In this document: one piece after another, positions 7,500 through 15,420 of the stretch
How the letters are laid out: every line of letters begins with the position of its first letter
How positions within the stretch are numbered: the stretch's first letter is position 1
DNA from: Prevotellaceae bacterium UBA1720
Lineage (GTDB): Bacteria > Bacteroidota > Bacteroidia > Bacteroidales > Bacteroidaceae
NCBI GenBank assembly: GCA_002317475.1
Contig: DCIS01000009.1
Location: forward strand, 1-23,804
DNA length: 23,804 nt
Direction: 5' to 3'
Program-made: the position numbers and the translations under genes
The notes under the pieces: generated by a model
Told to the model about the DNA's origin: nothing
Database searches by the model: none
What the model saw: the letters and a program-made list of their open reading frames with translations, nothing else

Positions 7500-7554
7500 A
7501 TGTAACATTTGTAACATAGGATAAAATGGATGTTACATTTTTGCTATGTAATAT
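7500..7554. promoter_or_regulatory. Cluster of ATGTWACAT sites (candidate operator)
   Basis: ATGTAACAT (7500-7508), TTGTAACAT (7509-7517) and ATGTTACAT (7530-7538) recur between the divergent J-domain promoter and the promoter of the FAS1/SusCD operon; ATGTAATAT (7546-7554) is a weaker fourth copy. The 9-mer is itself nearly palindromic. The centres of copies 1, 2 and 3 are 9 and 21 bp apart, the latter being two helical turns. The cluster lies just upstream of the -7 box at 7568, where an activator or repressor would be expected. No known regulator is assigned. Confidence 0.5.
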
Positions 7555-7567
7555 GAAAATAAAGTTG

Positions 7568-7575
7568 TAACTTTG
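7568..7575 (+). promoter_or_regulatory. -7 element of the FAS1/SusCD operon promoter
   Basis: TAACTTTG is a perfect Bacteroidota -7 box, placing the start point near 7582 and giving a leader of about 33 nt before ATG 7615. The -33 box is poor: TTTG at 7540-7543 is 24 bp away, and TATG at 7545-7548 has the correct 19-bp spacing but one mismatch. A weak -33 box fits a promoter that needs an activator, consistent with the ATGTWACAT cluster just upstream. Confidence 0.6.
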
Positions 7576-7614
7576 CATCCGAAAAAACTAGCACAAAACA
7601 ATTATCAAAATAGC

Positions 7615-10191
7615 ATGAATTTCCGATTCAAGAAATTAGCACAGAAAACCTACATGATGGCTCTCGGCCTGCTTGCAGCGGCGAGCATGGCATCCTGTGA
7701 CGGCTATAACCTGGCCGATCGTGAGCCGGAATGGTTGGGTAGCAGTATCTATGACTACCTGAACAGTGAGGAGCGATACCAGAATATGGTGAGGATCATC
7801 GATGACATGAACTATCGCGAGGTTCTCTCCAAAACGGGTAGCAAGACGCTCTTTGTGGCTGACGACGAGGCATTTCAGCGTTTCTATCAGAACAACAGCT
7901 GGGGCGTGAAGCGCTATGAGGACCTGAGCGGGGCACAGAAGAAACTCCTGCTCTATGGTGCCATGATCAACAATGCGTGCCAGGTGGCCTATCTGAGTAG
8001 CAGCGAGGGCCCTACAGAGGGTGACTGTATGCGAAGACTGACCTCGGGCAGCATCTACGACAGTGTACCTGTGCTCAAACCCAGCGCTATGCCTGCCAAC
8101 GAGAACTGGGCATACTATAGAAAGACGAACAAGAGCATCCCCTGCTTCGAGGACATGAGCACAGCTCCTATGATTCATTTCATCGAGGACTTCCTGAACG
8201 ACAGACTGATCACGAATGACGACTGCGACTTCCTGTTCAACTACCAGACGAAGCGTCAAGCTGGCGATGCCAACGTGAACGGCATTGCTATGGTGGAGCA
8301 GAACATCAAGTGCAGCAATGGTTTCGTGCATCGCATGCAGGATGTGCTGACCCCCATGACCAACATGGCAGAATTCATCAACAGCCATAGCACCATGAGT
8401 GGTTATGCGAAGTTGCTCGACCGATTCTGTGCACCTTATTATGCAGGCGACGTGGCCACGCGCGAGTACAATCGTCTGAACGGCACGAACGTGGATTCTG
8501 TGTTCCAGAAACGCTATTTCAGTGAGCGCAGCCAGGGCGGCGAGGCTCTGACACTGACTCCCGCCGAGGGTCCCGTAAACGGCAAACTGAAGTTCGACCC
8601 AGGATGGAACGAATTCTACAGTTCGGGCAGCAGTACCATCTCAGCAGATGTAGCCCTGCAGCGCAACATGGGTGTGATGCTGGTTCCTACGGACAAGGCC
8701 CTGAACCGCTACTGGAACGAAGGCGCAGGCAAGGTACTGAAGGAATACTACGGCACGTGGGAGAACGTGCCCGACAACGTGGTGAGCAAGATGCTGAATG
8801 TCAGCATGCTGAATAGTTTTGTGAACAGCGTTCCCAGCAAGTTCCAGACCATCCTGAATGATGCCAATGATGAGATGGGCATCAAGAAGGAAGATGTGGA
8901 CAGCGTCTTCATGACCTGCAACGGCGCCATATACCTTACTAACAAAGTATTCAACCCCGTAGCCTACATCAGCGTATCCTTCCCCGCACTGGTCAATGAG
9001 ACCATGAAGGTGCTCTACTGGGGTATCGACCAATTAGGCTACGATGTCTACCTGAACTCACAGAACTCCTACTACAGCCTGTTTATCCCGACAAACGGGG
9101 CCATGCTTGACTATATTGACCCCTGTTCATTCGGCAAGAACCAGACACAGTTGTTCCGTTTCCGCTATGATGCCACTGCGCAGACAGAGAGCGAGAAGGT
9201 GACAGCCAGCATCTGGAACTATGATACCGAGACAGGAACCGTGGGTGACAGTATCGGCGTGGCCAGCTACACACAGATCACCAACCGTCTGGAAGACATT
9301 CTGAACACACACATTGTTATCGGCAATGTGGAGGATGGACACAGTTACTATCAGACCAAGGGTGGAAGCGTGATCCGTGTACAGCATGCCGAGTCTGGCG
9401 AGAATGGCATGACCGTAGCCGGAGGTGGACAGATGGAAAACGGCAAACAACTGGCCGTTACGAAGATCTATGACGAATCAGTAGAGGGCAATGGAAAAAC
9501 CTATATCATCGAGGACGAACCCATCATGACGGCCCGTCAGTCGGTGTCAGACGTATTAAGTTCAAATCCAGACTTCAGCGAGTTCAACAGTCTGCTACAG
9601 AGCTCGTCATACCTGGAGACCAAGCACGTCATTGGTACAGAGGAGCACGGATGTGCCAGCACGAATATCTCACTTTTCAACACCTTCCGTTACACCATCT
9701 TCGTGCCTACCAACGAGTCTATCCAGAAACTGATCAAGGATGGAAAGTTGCCCACCTGGGACGATGTGGAGAAGGCTGAGACCGAGGAGGAGAAGGCTGA
9801 ACTGGCTGAGCAGATTGAGCTGTTCCTGAAGTACCACATCGTGGACAATGCCTTCTATGTAGGTCAGGGCATCGATGACGGAAGTTACGAGACATCAGCC
9901 TATAGCGTAGATGCTGACAACAATGTGTCCTATTATAAGGTAACGGTTTCGGCTGATGGTGATACCGGTCTGCGGGTACGTGACGTATTAGGCAATACCC
10001 GTAAGGTCATTACCACCAATGATGCCAGCTACAACCGCATGGCCCGTGAATACCAGTATGATGCCGCTGATGCTGCCAATGCGCAGAACATCTACACCAG
10101 TTCGCATGCTGTGGTGCATCAGATAGACGGGGTGCTGGAATATAAGACCCCCTCCTCACTCCCCTTAAAGGGGGAAGGTAGTCACGAATAG
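7615..10191 (+). CDS. FAS1-repeat surface lipoprotein A (first gene of operon)
   Basis: This 858-residue lipoprotein has a hydrophobic leader and lipobox SMAS-C28. Four fasciclin-like repeats can be recognised by the FAS1 'TxFxPTxxAf' strand: GSKTLFVADDEAF (repeat 1, about 40-248), MGVMLVPTDKAL (repeat 2, about 249-470), YYSLFIPTNGAM (repeat 3, about 475-638) and RYTIFVPTNESI (repeat 4, about 640-845, closing with HAVVHQIDGVLEY). FAS1 folds mediate adhesion or bind glycans and proteins; no enzyme motif is seen. ATG 7615 is used rather than the in-frame TTG at 7573, which lies inside the -7 promoter box. The last residues (SLPLKGEG) are encoded by a palindromic repeat-like sequence. It opens the operon, 104 bp before susC-1, so it probably serves as an auxiliary surface component of that uptake system. 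The substrate is unknown. Confidence 0.85.
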   Translation: MNFRFKKLAQKTYMMALGLLAAASMASCDGYNLADREPEWLGSSIYDYLNSEERYQNMVRIIDDMNYREVLSKTGSKTLFVADDEAFQRFYQNNSWGVKRYEDLSGAQKKLLLYGAMINNACQVAYLSSSEGPTEGDCMRRLTSGSIYDSVPVLKPSAMPANENWAYYRKTNKSIPCFEDMSTAPMIHFIEDFLNDRLITNDDCDFLFNYQTKRQAGDANVNGIAMVEQNIKCSNGFVHRMQDVLTPMTNMAEFINSHSTMSGYAKLLDRFCAPYYAGDVATREYNRLNGTNVDSVFQKRYFSERSQGGEALTLTPAEGPVNGKLKFDPGWNEFYSSGSSTISADVALQRNMGVMLVPTDKALNRYWNEGAGKVLKEYYGTWENVPDNVVSKMLNVSMLNSFVNSVPSKFQTILNDANDEMGIKKEDVDSVFMTCNGAIYLTNKVFNPVAYISVSFPALVNETMKVLYWGIDQLGYDVYLNSQNSYYSLFIPTNGAMLDYIDPCSFGKNQTQLFRFRYDATAQTESEKVTASIWNYDTETGTVGDSIGVASYTQITNRLEDILNTHIVIGNVEDGHSYYQTKGGSVIRVQHAESGENGMTVAGGGQMENGKQLAVTKIYDESVEGNGKTYIIEDEPIMTARQSVSDVLSSNPDFSEFNSLLQSSSYLETKHVIGTEEHGCASTNISLFNTFRYTIFVPTNESIQKLIKDGKLPTWDDVEKAETEEEKAELAEQIELFLKYHIVDNAFYVGQGIDDGSYETSAYSVDADNNVSYYKVTVSADGDTGLRVRDVLGNTRKVITTNDASYNRMAREYQYDAADAANAQNIYTSSHAVVHQIDGVLEYKTPSSLPLKGEGSHE
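10145..10182. repeat. Palindromic repeat-like sequence encoding the C-terminus of lipoprotein A
   Basis: The sequence around TCCCCTTAAAGGGGGA (10160-10175) is a near-perfect palindrome flanked by C/T-rich and G/A-rich arms. It encodes the last residues (TPSSLPLKGEGS) of the preceding protein. Similar C-rich palindromes occur dispersed in Bacteroidota genomes and often appear at protein ends as SLPLKGEG-like tails, so I infer an inserted interspersed repeat. There is no T tract, so it is not a typical terminator. Confidence 0.45.
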
Positions 10192-10193
10192 AC

Positions 10194-10281
10194 TCGAAAA
10201 AATGGAACATCGAAAACCCGTCTAAACAACGAATCGATGAATCGGAAACTCGATAAATCGAAAAAACGATGATTCGAAAAT
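10194..10281. repeat. Octamer array 1 (consensus TCGATRAA), fas1A-susC1 spacer
   Basis: In the 104-bp spacer, TCG starts at 10194, 10210, 10234, 10242, 10250, 10258 and 10274, all on the same 8-bp phase. The core reads TCGATGAA, TCGGAAAC, TCGATAAA, TCGAAAAA, ACGATGAT, TCGAAAAT. Degenerate units fill the missing phases at 10202, 10218 and 10226. The array ends in an A-rich stretch directly before the susC-1 ATG. Related arrays occupy the next two spacers of the operon. Confidence 0.85.
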
Positions 10282-10295
10282 AATAAAGAAAGAAC

Positions 10296-13200
10296 ATGAA
10301 ACTAAAGAAATATATAGCTCTGGTTGGTTTGGCATTGTTGCCTTTGTCAGCTATGGCGCAGACGGCAGGAACGCTGGTACATGGTACGGTGTCGGATAAC
10401 TTCGACGTACTGCCAGGCGTGAACGTGGTGGAGGTGGATGCCACCAACCGTATCGTGGCACAGGCCATTACCGATGTGAACGGTAACTTCTCGCTGCGTA
10501 TCACCAACCCTAAGAATAAGTTACGCTTTACCATGGTGGGCATGATTCAACAAATCATCCCCATCAAAGGCACGACCTACAACATCAAGTTGAAGGAAAA
10601 CGCAATGATCATCGATGAAATTGTGATTACCGAGAAGAAGAAGGTTCAGACCAGCGGTTTGGCCATCCCTGAGCGTGAGGTGTCCGGTGCAACCCAGACC
10701 ATCAATGCCGAGGAGTTTGAGGGTTTAGGTGTAACCAGCGTTGACGAGGTGTTGGCCGGACGTATAGCCGGTCTGGATATCGTGAGCAACAGTGGTAACC
10801 TGGGATCCGGCAGCACCATGCGTCTGCGTGGTGTCAGTTCAATTCACGGCAACTCACAACCCCTGATTGTTGTGGATGGCAACGTCTTCGAGAGCGACTA
10901 CAACAGCAACTTCGACTTTGCTTCAGCCACCGAGGATCAGTTTGCCGAACTGCTGAACGTCAATCCCGATGATATTGCCAGCATCTCGGTGCTGAAGGAT
11001 GCTGCAGGTACCGCCATCTATGGTTCACAGGGTGCCAACGGTGTTATCGAGATCAAGACAAAGCGAGGAAAGAAGGGTCCTACGCACGTACAATATTCCT
11101 ATCGTGCGACCCTGACCCACCAGCCCAAGGGTATGAACCTGCTCAACGGAGACCAGTACACCATGCTGATGAAGGAGGCTTACTACAACCCCAAACTGAG
11201 CGATGCAGCCTCTAACATCATTGAGTTGAACTATGACCCTTCATTCTCGGAATACGAGATGTACAACAACAATACCGACTGGCGTGATGCGGTGATTAAG
11301 AACGGTTTGCTGCAGAAGCACTATGTCAGTCTGTCAGGTGGTGGTGAAAAGGCCATGTTCCGCATAGCAGGTGGTTACGACCATCAGACGGGTACCGTGA
11401 TAGGACAGAGTCTGGATCGTTTTACAACACGTGTAGCCCTGGATTATTTCGTCAGCGACCGTATCAAGGTGGTGTCGAACTTCAACCTGACCTACACCGA
11501 CAATCACAAGAACAACACCTCAGTCCTGGGCAACGACCTCATCGCTGTGGCTCAGCTGAAGATGCCCAACCTGAGTATCTATGAGCAGGATGCCAATGGT
11601 AATGACCTGTCAGACTACTACCACATGCTGTCGACCTGCAGCAGTCAACTGCGTAACGACCAGTACAAATACACCAATCCCGTGGCTGTAGCCAACGAGG
11701 CAACATCAACGGAGAGCACCTATCAGATACAGCCCGAGTTCCAGTTGCAGTACAAGCTGTTGGGACTGGAAAGCTACCAGACACAGCTGAACTACGAAGG
11801 CAAGGTGCTGTTCAACATCTTCAACAAGTACAACGACTCGTTCTATCCCAGCAGTCTGGTGAATGATGGTTGGTCGAGTTCAAACAACAATCTGTCTCAA
11901 GCTACCTCTCACAAGAGTACCGCCATCACTACTACTCACCGACTGACATTCCAACCCGTCTTCGCCAACCGCGACCATTCGTTGTTAGCTATGGCACAGT
12001 TCCAGTTGACAGACGGCAGCAGCAAGGGAACCTCCAACACGATGTACGGTCTACCATACGGCACTATCACCAGCACCACGGCAGATGGTATCATCAAGTC
12101 CTTGGGAACCAGTGCAGGACAGTGGCGTTCCATCTACCTCACCTTCTCGGCACACTATGCCTTCAAGGGTCGCTATGTGGCAGACTTCAGCGTGCGTCGT
12201 GATGGTAGTACGAAGTTTGGTGATGACAGCCGTTGGGGTACCTTCCCCGCATTGTCTTTCCGTTGGAACGTGATAGACGAACCCTGGATGAAGGGCATAC
12301 GTAACTGGTTGAGCATGCTCTCGTTCCGTCCCGGATGGGGTATCGTAGGTAACCAACCCACAGGCGAATACCTCTACTTCTCGCGCTATGCCAACGGTGC
12401 GTCGTACAACAATAATACTACGGTCTACCCCTCGAATATCCGACTCGGTTCGCTGAAGTGGGAGAACAAGGAGACCTACAACCTTGGTTTTGACTTCGGT
12501 TTCTTCAACGACAAGATTACCGGTGACGTCAATGTCTACTGGGGATTGGTGACTGACCTGCTGATGCCCAACGTGCACATCCCCTCATCATCAGGTTTCA
12601 CCGTACTCTCACAGCAGAATATCGGTGACATGAAGAATGTGGGTTGGGAGTTTAATATCCGTGGCCAGAAACTGCTAAAGAAGGGTAAGTTCTCAGCAGA
12701 CTTCAACCTGAGTCTGGCTAATAACAAGAATGAAATCACCCGTATGGATGACACCGTACTGGAGGACCTGAATAGCGATTTCGACCGAAAGAATGGTTCG
12801 TACCTCACTCGCATACAATTGTACAATGCTTTTGGAAGCATCTATGGTTTCCGTTCTAAGGGCGTCTATCAGTACTCGAAGTACAGCGCAGAGGAAGTAC
12901 CTGGCGTGAGTGGTCCCAATGCCCCTGTAGCTCGTGACGAGGCAGGTAATGTCATTGTGGACAAGGATGGCTTTACCGTCCCCATGGTGTTCTGCTATGA
13001 CAACGAAACCAACACCTCCATCTATGAGTTCAAAGGTGGTGATGCCAACTACGAGGACATCAACCACGATGGCAACATCAACGAACTGGATATCGTGTAT
13101 CTGGGCAGTTCACTGCCTAAGTTTACCGGTGGTTGGGGTTTCAAGCTGAACTATAGTCGATGGTCACTGAACACACAGTTCACCTTCCGCGCAGGCAATA

Positions 13201-13604
13201 AGATTATCAATGCAGCACGCATGAATGCAGAAAGCATGTATACGAACAACAACCAGAGTGCTGCTGTCAACTGGCGCTGGCGTGTGGAGGGCGATGAAGC
13301 CCCCTTACCACGTGCATTGTACCAGGAAGGCTACAACTGGTTGGGTAGTGACCGTTTTGTAGAGGATGGTTCGTACATGCGTCTGAACTACATCCAGTTG
13401 AGTTATTCGTTTAGTCCGAAATGGCTCAAACGCATCAGGCTGAACCAATTCAACCTGTATGCAGATGCCAAGAACCTCTTCTGCCTCACCGGTTACAGTG
13501 GTGCTGATCCCGAAGTGGCATACGGCAGCTATGGCGTCTCCATGGACCGCTCACGCACACCTAATGCCCGTCAGTTTACGTTTGGCGCAACAATAGGATT
13601 CTAG
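10296..13604 (+). CDS. SusC-type TonB-dependent outer-membrane transporter 1
   Basis: The 1102-residue protein has a type I signal peptide (SAMA21|Q). A carboxypeptidase-regulatory-like N-terminal domain follows (about 27-100), then a TonB-box-like strand (DEIVIT, 107-112), a plug domain (about 125-255, with RIAGLDIVSNSGNLGSGS, RLRGVSSI, PLIVVDGNV, ISVLKDAAGTAIYGSQGANG) and a long beta-barrel ending in a terminal aromatic residue (FGATIGF). This is the standard SusC/RagA architecture and length. Powered by TonB-ExbBD, it would import the ligand captured by its SusD partner, encoded 47 bp downstream. Barrel sequence does not reveal whether the ligand is a glycan or a peptide. It follows the FAS1 lipoprotein gene and an octamer repeat array; translation starts after an A-rich stretch with no Shine-Dalgarno motif. 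Confidence 0.95.
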   Translation: MKLKKYIALVGLALLPLSAMAQTAGTLVHGTVSDNFDVLPGVNVVEVDATNRIVAQAITDVNGNFSLRITNPKNKLRFTMVGMIQQIIPIKGTTYNIKLKENAMIIDEIVITEKKKVQTSGLAIPEREVSGATQTINAEEFEGLGVTSVDEVLAGRIAGLDIVSNSGNLGSGSTMRLRGVSSIHGNSQPLIVVDGNVFESDYNSNFDFASATEDQFAELLNVNPDDIASISVLKDAAGTAIYGSQGANGVIEIKTKRGKKGPTHVQYSYRATLTHQPKGMNLLNGDQYTMLMKEAYYNPKLSDAASNIIELNYDPSFSEYEMYNNNTDWRDAVIKNGLLQKHYVSLSGGGEKAMFRIAGGYDHQTGTVIGQSLDRFTTRVALDYFVSDRIKVVSNFNLTYTDNHKNNTSVLGNDLIAVAQLKMPNLSIYEQDANGNDLSDYYHMLSTCSSQLRNDQYKYTNPVAVANEATSTESTYQIQPEFQLQYKLLGLESYQTQLNYEGKVLFNIFNKYNDSFYPSSLVNDGWSSSNNNLSQATSHKSTAITTTHRLTFQPVFANRDHSLLAMAQFQLTDGSSKGTSNTMYGLPYGTITSTTADGIIKSLGTSAGQWRSIYLTFSAHYAFKGRYVADFSVRRDGSTKFGDDSRWGTFPALSFRWNVIDEPWMKGIRNWLSMLSFRPGWGIVGNQPTGEYLYFSRYANGASYNNNTTVYPSNIRLGSLKWENKETYNLGFDFGFFNDKITGDVNVYWGLVTDLLMPNVHIPSSSGFTVLSQQNIGDMKNVGWEFNIRGQKLLKKGKFSADFNLSLANNKNEITRMDDTVLEDLNSDFDRKNGSYLTRIQLYNAFGSIYGFRSKGVYQYSKYSAEEVPGVSGPNAPVARDEAGNVIVDKDGFTVPMVFCYDNETNTSIYEFKGGDANYEDINHDGNINELDIVYLGSSLPKFTGGWGFKLNYSRWSLNTQFTFRAGNKIINAARMNAESMYTNNNQSAAVNWRWRVEGDEAPLPRALYQEGYNWLGSDRFVEDGSYMRLNYIQLSYSFSPKWLKRIRLNQFNLYADAKNLFCLTGYSGADPEVAYGSYGVSMDRSRTPNARQFTFGATIGF

Positions 13605-13639
13605 AAATCGAAAAACCGATGAATCGATAGATCGATAAA
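13600..13639. repeat. Octamer array 2, susC1-susD1 spacer
   Basis: Units TCTAGAAA (13600), TCGAAAAA (13608), CCGATGAA (13616), TCGATAGA (13624) and TCGATAAA (13632) follow one another without a gap in exact 8-bp phase. The first unit contains the susC-1 stop codon TAG (13602-13604). The array fills almost the whole 47-bp spacer and runs into A-rich sequence before the susD-1 ATG at 13652. Confidence 0.85.
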
Positions 13640-13651
13640 AAATAAAAAAAT

Positions 13652-15343
13652 ATGAATATAAAGAATATATTATCGGTACTCGCATTATCCACGATGTTTG
13701 CCAGTTGCGGCGACTTCCTAAGCATCGAGCCCAGCAATGAGATTGTGCTGGAGCGATACTGGACGGAAGAAAACGACGTGAACAGCGTACTGATGTCCTG
13801 CTATGCACAGTTGGAAAGTGCTGACTGTATGAGGCGTATGATCGTATGGGGCGAACTCCGTTCGGACAACCTGACCAACGGTTCGGGAATCCCCAACGAC
13901 CTACTTCAGATTACGAAGGAGAATCTACTGGAGACCAACAGCATGACCTCATGGGAATGTTTCTATCAGTGTATCAACCGTTGCAACACCGTCATACATT
14001 ATGCACCCACTGTGGCAGAGAAGGATCCCAACTTCACCACAAGTGAGTTGCTGGCCACAACAGCCGAGGCACGTACGCTTCGTGCCCTGTGCTACTTCTA
14101 CCTGATACGTACTTTCCGTGATGTACCATACGTTACGGAGCCCAGTATCACGGACAGCCAGAACTACCGTGTAGCACCATCCACCTTCAGCGAGGTACTG
14201 GACAAACTGATTGCCGATGTAGAGGATGCAGCCCAGTATGCTGTGAGAAGCTATGGTGAGGAAACGGTGGAGAACACCGCACGCATCACGCGCTGGGCAT
14301 GCTATGCCTTGCTGGCCGATATGTATCTGTGGAAGGGTGATTACGAGAACTGTCTGCGTTGCTGTGACCTGGTCATCGACAGAAAGATAAAGGAATACGA
14401 GGATGCCTACGAGAAGAATCCCACCACACTATCCATGGAACTCTATGGCAAATATCCCTTGATCAGCGAGAGCAGCGCCAGTTCGAACTATGCCGGCACA
14501 ACCTACAATGAGATTTTCGGTACAGGCAACTCGTTTGAGAGCATCTTCGAACTGAACTTCGTAGAGAACCAGTCTGTCAAGAATGAGGCAGTCTCTTCGT
14601 ACTTCGGCAGTAGCAGCAACAGCAACGGACAGCTTGCCGTAGCCAGCGAGGCAGGAAGCAATCCCTACACCAACACGACCAGTAACTTTGCAAAGACTGA
14701 TTGCCGATTCCTGGAGAATGTGCTTTCAGGTACAAGTATTTCGTATGTACAGAAATATGTGGCGCAGACCGTGAGCTTCCGTACAACGAGCGTGGGTGGT
14801 TCGGCTCCATTGGTGACCAAGACCACACGCTCGACCAACTATGCTAACTGGATCATCTACCGTTTGAGCGACGTCATTCTGATGCGTGCAGAAGCAGAGG
14901 TGGAATTGGCTGGAGAGGTGGCAGCTGGCAGTACCCTGTCTGACGAACAAATAGCACATTACCAGCGTGCCTTCGATGGTATTTCTGCTGTCTGGAAACG
15001 CGCCAACAACAAGCGTACAGCTGTGGCAGACACCCTCGTCTTTGACGATTATGCTATCAGCCGAACGGCCATGGAGGACCTGGTGCTGGATGAGCGCCAG
15101 CGCGAACTGATGTTTGAGGGCAAACGATGGTATGACCTGGTGCGTCTGAGCCGACGTGAAGGAAACAATACGCGAATGGTAAACAAGGTGGTTCCCAAGT
15201 TTAAGGACAACTCCGTAGCCATACGTATCAAACTGTCTGCTCCCGATGCACTCTATTATCCCTACAACCGTACAGAACTGAAGCAGAATCCCTACCTGGT
15301 TCAGAACTCCGCATACGAGACAGGTGATAACTTTGAGAAGTAA
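13652..15343 (+). CDS. SusD/RagB-family surface lipoprotein 1
   Basis: This 563-residue lipoprotein has lipobox MFAS-C19 followed by GDFLSIEPSNE, the usual SusD beginning. The TPR-like helical core is visible: QCINRCNTVIHYA, the segment TAEARTLRALCYFYLIRTFRDVPY that is diagnostic for SusD/RagB, and RWACYALLADMYLWKGDYENCL. The C-terminal half shows WIIYRLSDVILMRAEAEVEL and LDERQRELMFEGKRWYDLVRL, again typical. SusD proteins sit as a lid on the SusC barrel at the cell surface and bind the incoming ligand. Length is normal for the family and the frame is intact. It is 47 bp from susC-1 and 77 bp from the next FAS1 gene; both spacers carry octamer arrays. Confidence 0.95.
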   Translation: MNIKNILSVLALSTMFASCGDFLSIEPSNEIVLERYWTEENDVNSVLMSCYAQLESADCMRRMIVWGELRSDNLTNGSGIPNDLLQITKENLLETNSMTSWECFYQCINRCNTVIHYAPTVAEKDPNFTTSELLATTAEARTLRALCYFYLIRTFRDVPYVTEPSITDSQNYRVAPSTFSEVLDKLIADVEDAAQYAVRSYGEETVENTARITRWACYALLADMYLWKGDYENCLRCCDLVIDRKIKEYEDAYEKNPTTLSMELYGKYPLISESSASSNYAGTTYNEIFGTGNSFESIFELNFVENQSVKNEAVSSYFGSSSNSNGQLAVASEAGSNPYTNTTSNFAKTDCRFLENVLSGTSISYVQKYVAQTVSFRTTSVGGSAPLVTKTTRSTNYANWIIYRLSDVILMRAEAEVELAGEVAAGSTLSDEQIAHYQRAFDGISAVWKRANNKRTAVADTLVFDDYAISRTAMEDLVLDERQRELMFEGKRWYDLVRLSRREGNNTRMVNKVVPKFKDNSVAIRIKLSAPDALYYPYNRTELKQNPYLVQNSAYETGDNFEK

Positions 15344-15356
15344 GGCAAATTGCAAC

Positions 15357-15396
15357 TCGATTGCTCAATAACTCGAAATATCGAATCCTCGATTTC
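15357..15396. repeat. Octamer array 3, susD1-fas1B spacer
   Basis: Units TCGATTGC (15357), TCAATAAC (15365), TCGAAATA (15373), TCGAATCC (15381) and TCGATTTC (15389) lie in exact 8-bp phase. The TCGA head is conserved in four of five units; the tails are more diverged than in arrays 1 and 2. A-rich sequence follows up to the ATG at 15421. Confidence 0.78.
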
Positions 15397-15420
15397 AAAA
15401 TAAAACAACAACAAACAGAT

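Noticed and set aside
10160..10175. Palindrome at the end of lipoprotein A as an intrinsic terminator
   Set aside because: No T run follows, the stem lies inside the coding sequence, and the downstream genes have no promoter of their own that I could find.
12051..12578. Minus-strand frame of 175 codons within susC-1
   Set aside because: It is antisense to a well-supported TonB-dependent transporter and shows no domain or leader of its own.
10194..15396. The octamer arrays as a CRISPR array
   Set aside because: The period is 8 bp with no long repeats or unique 30-bp spacers, and no cas genes are nearby.
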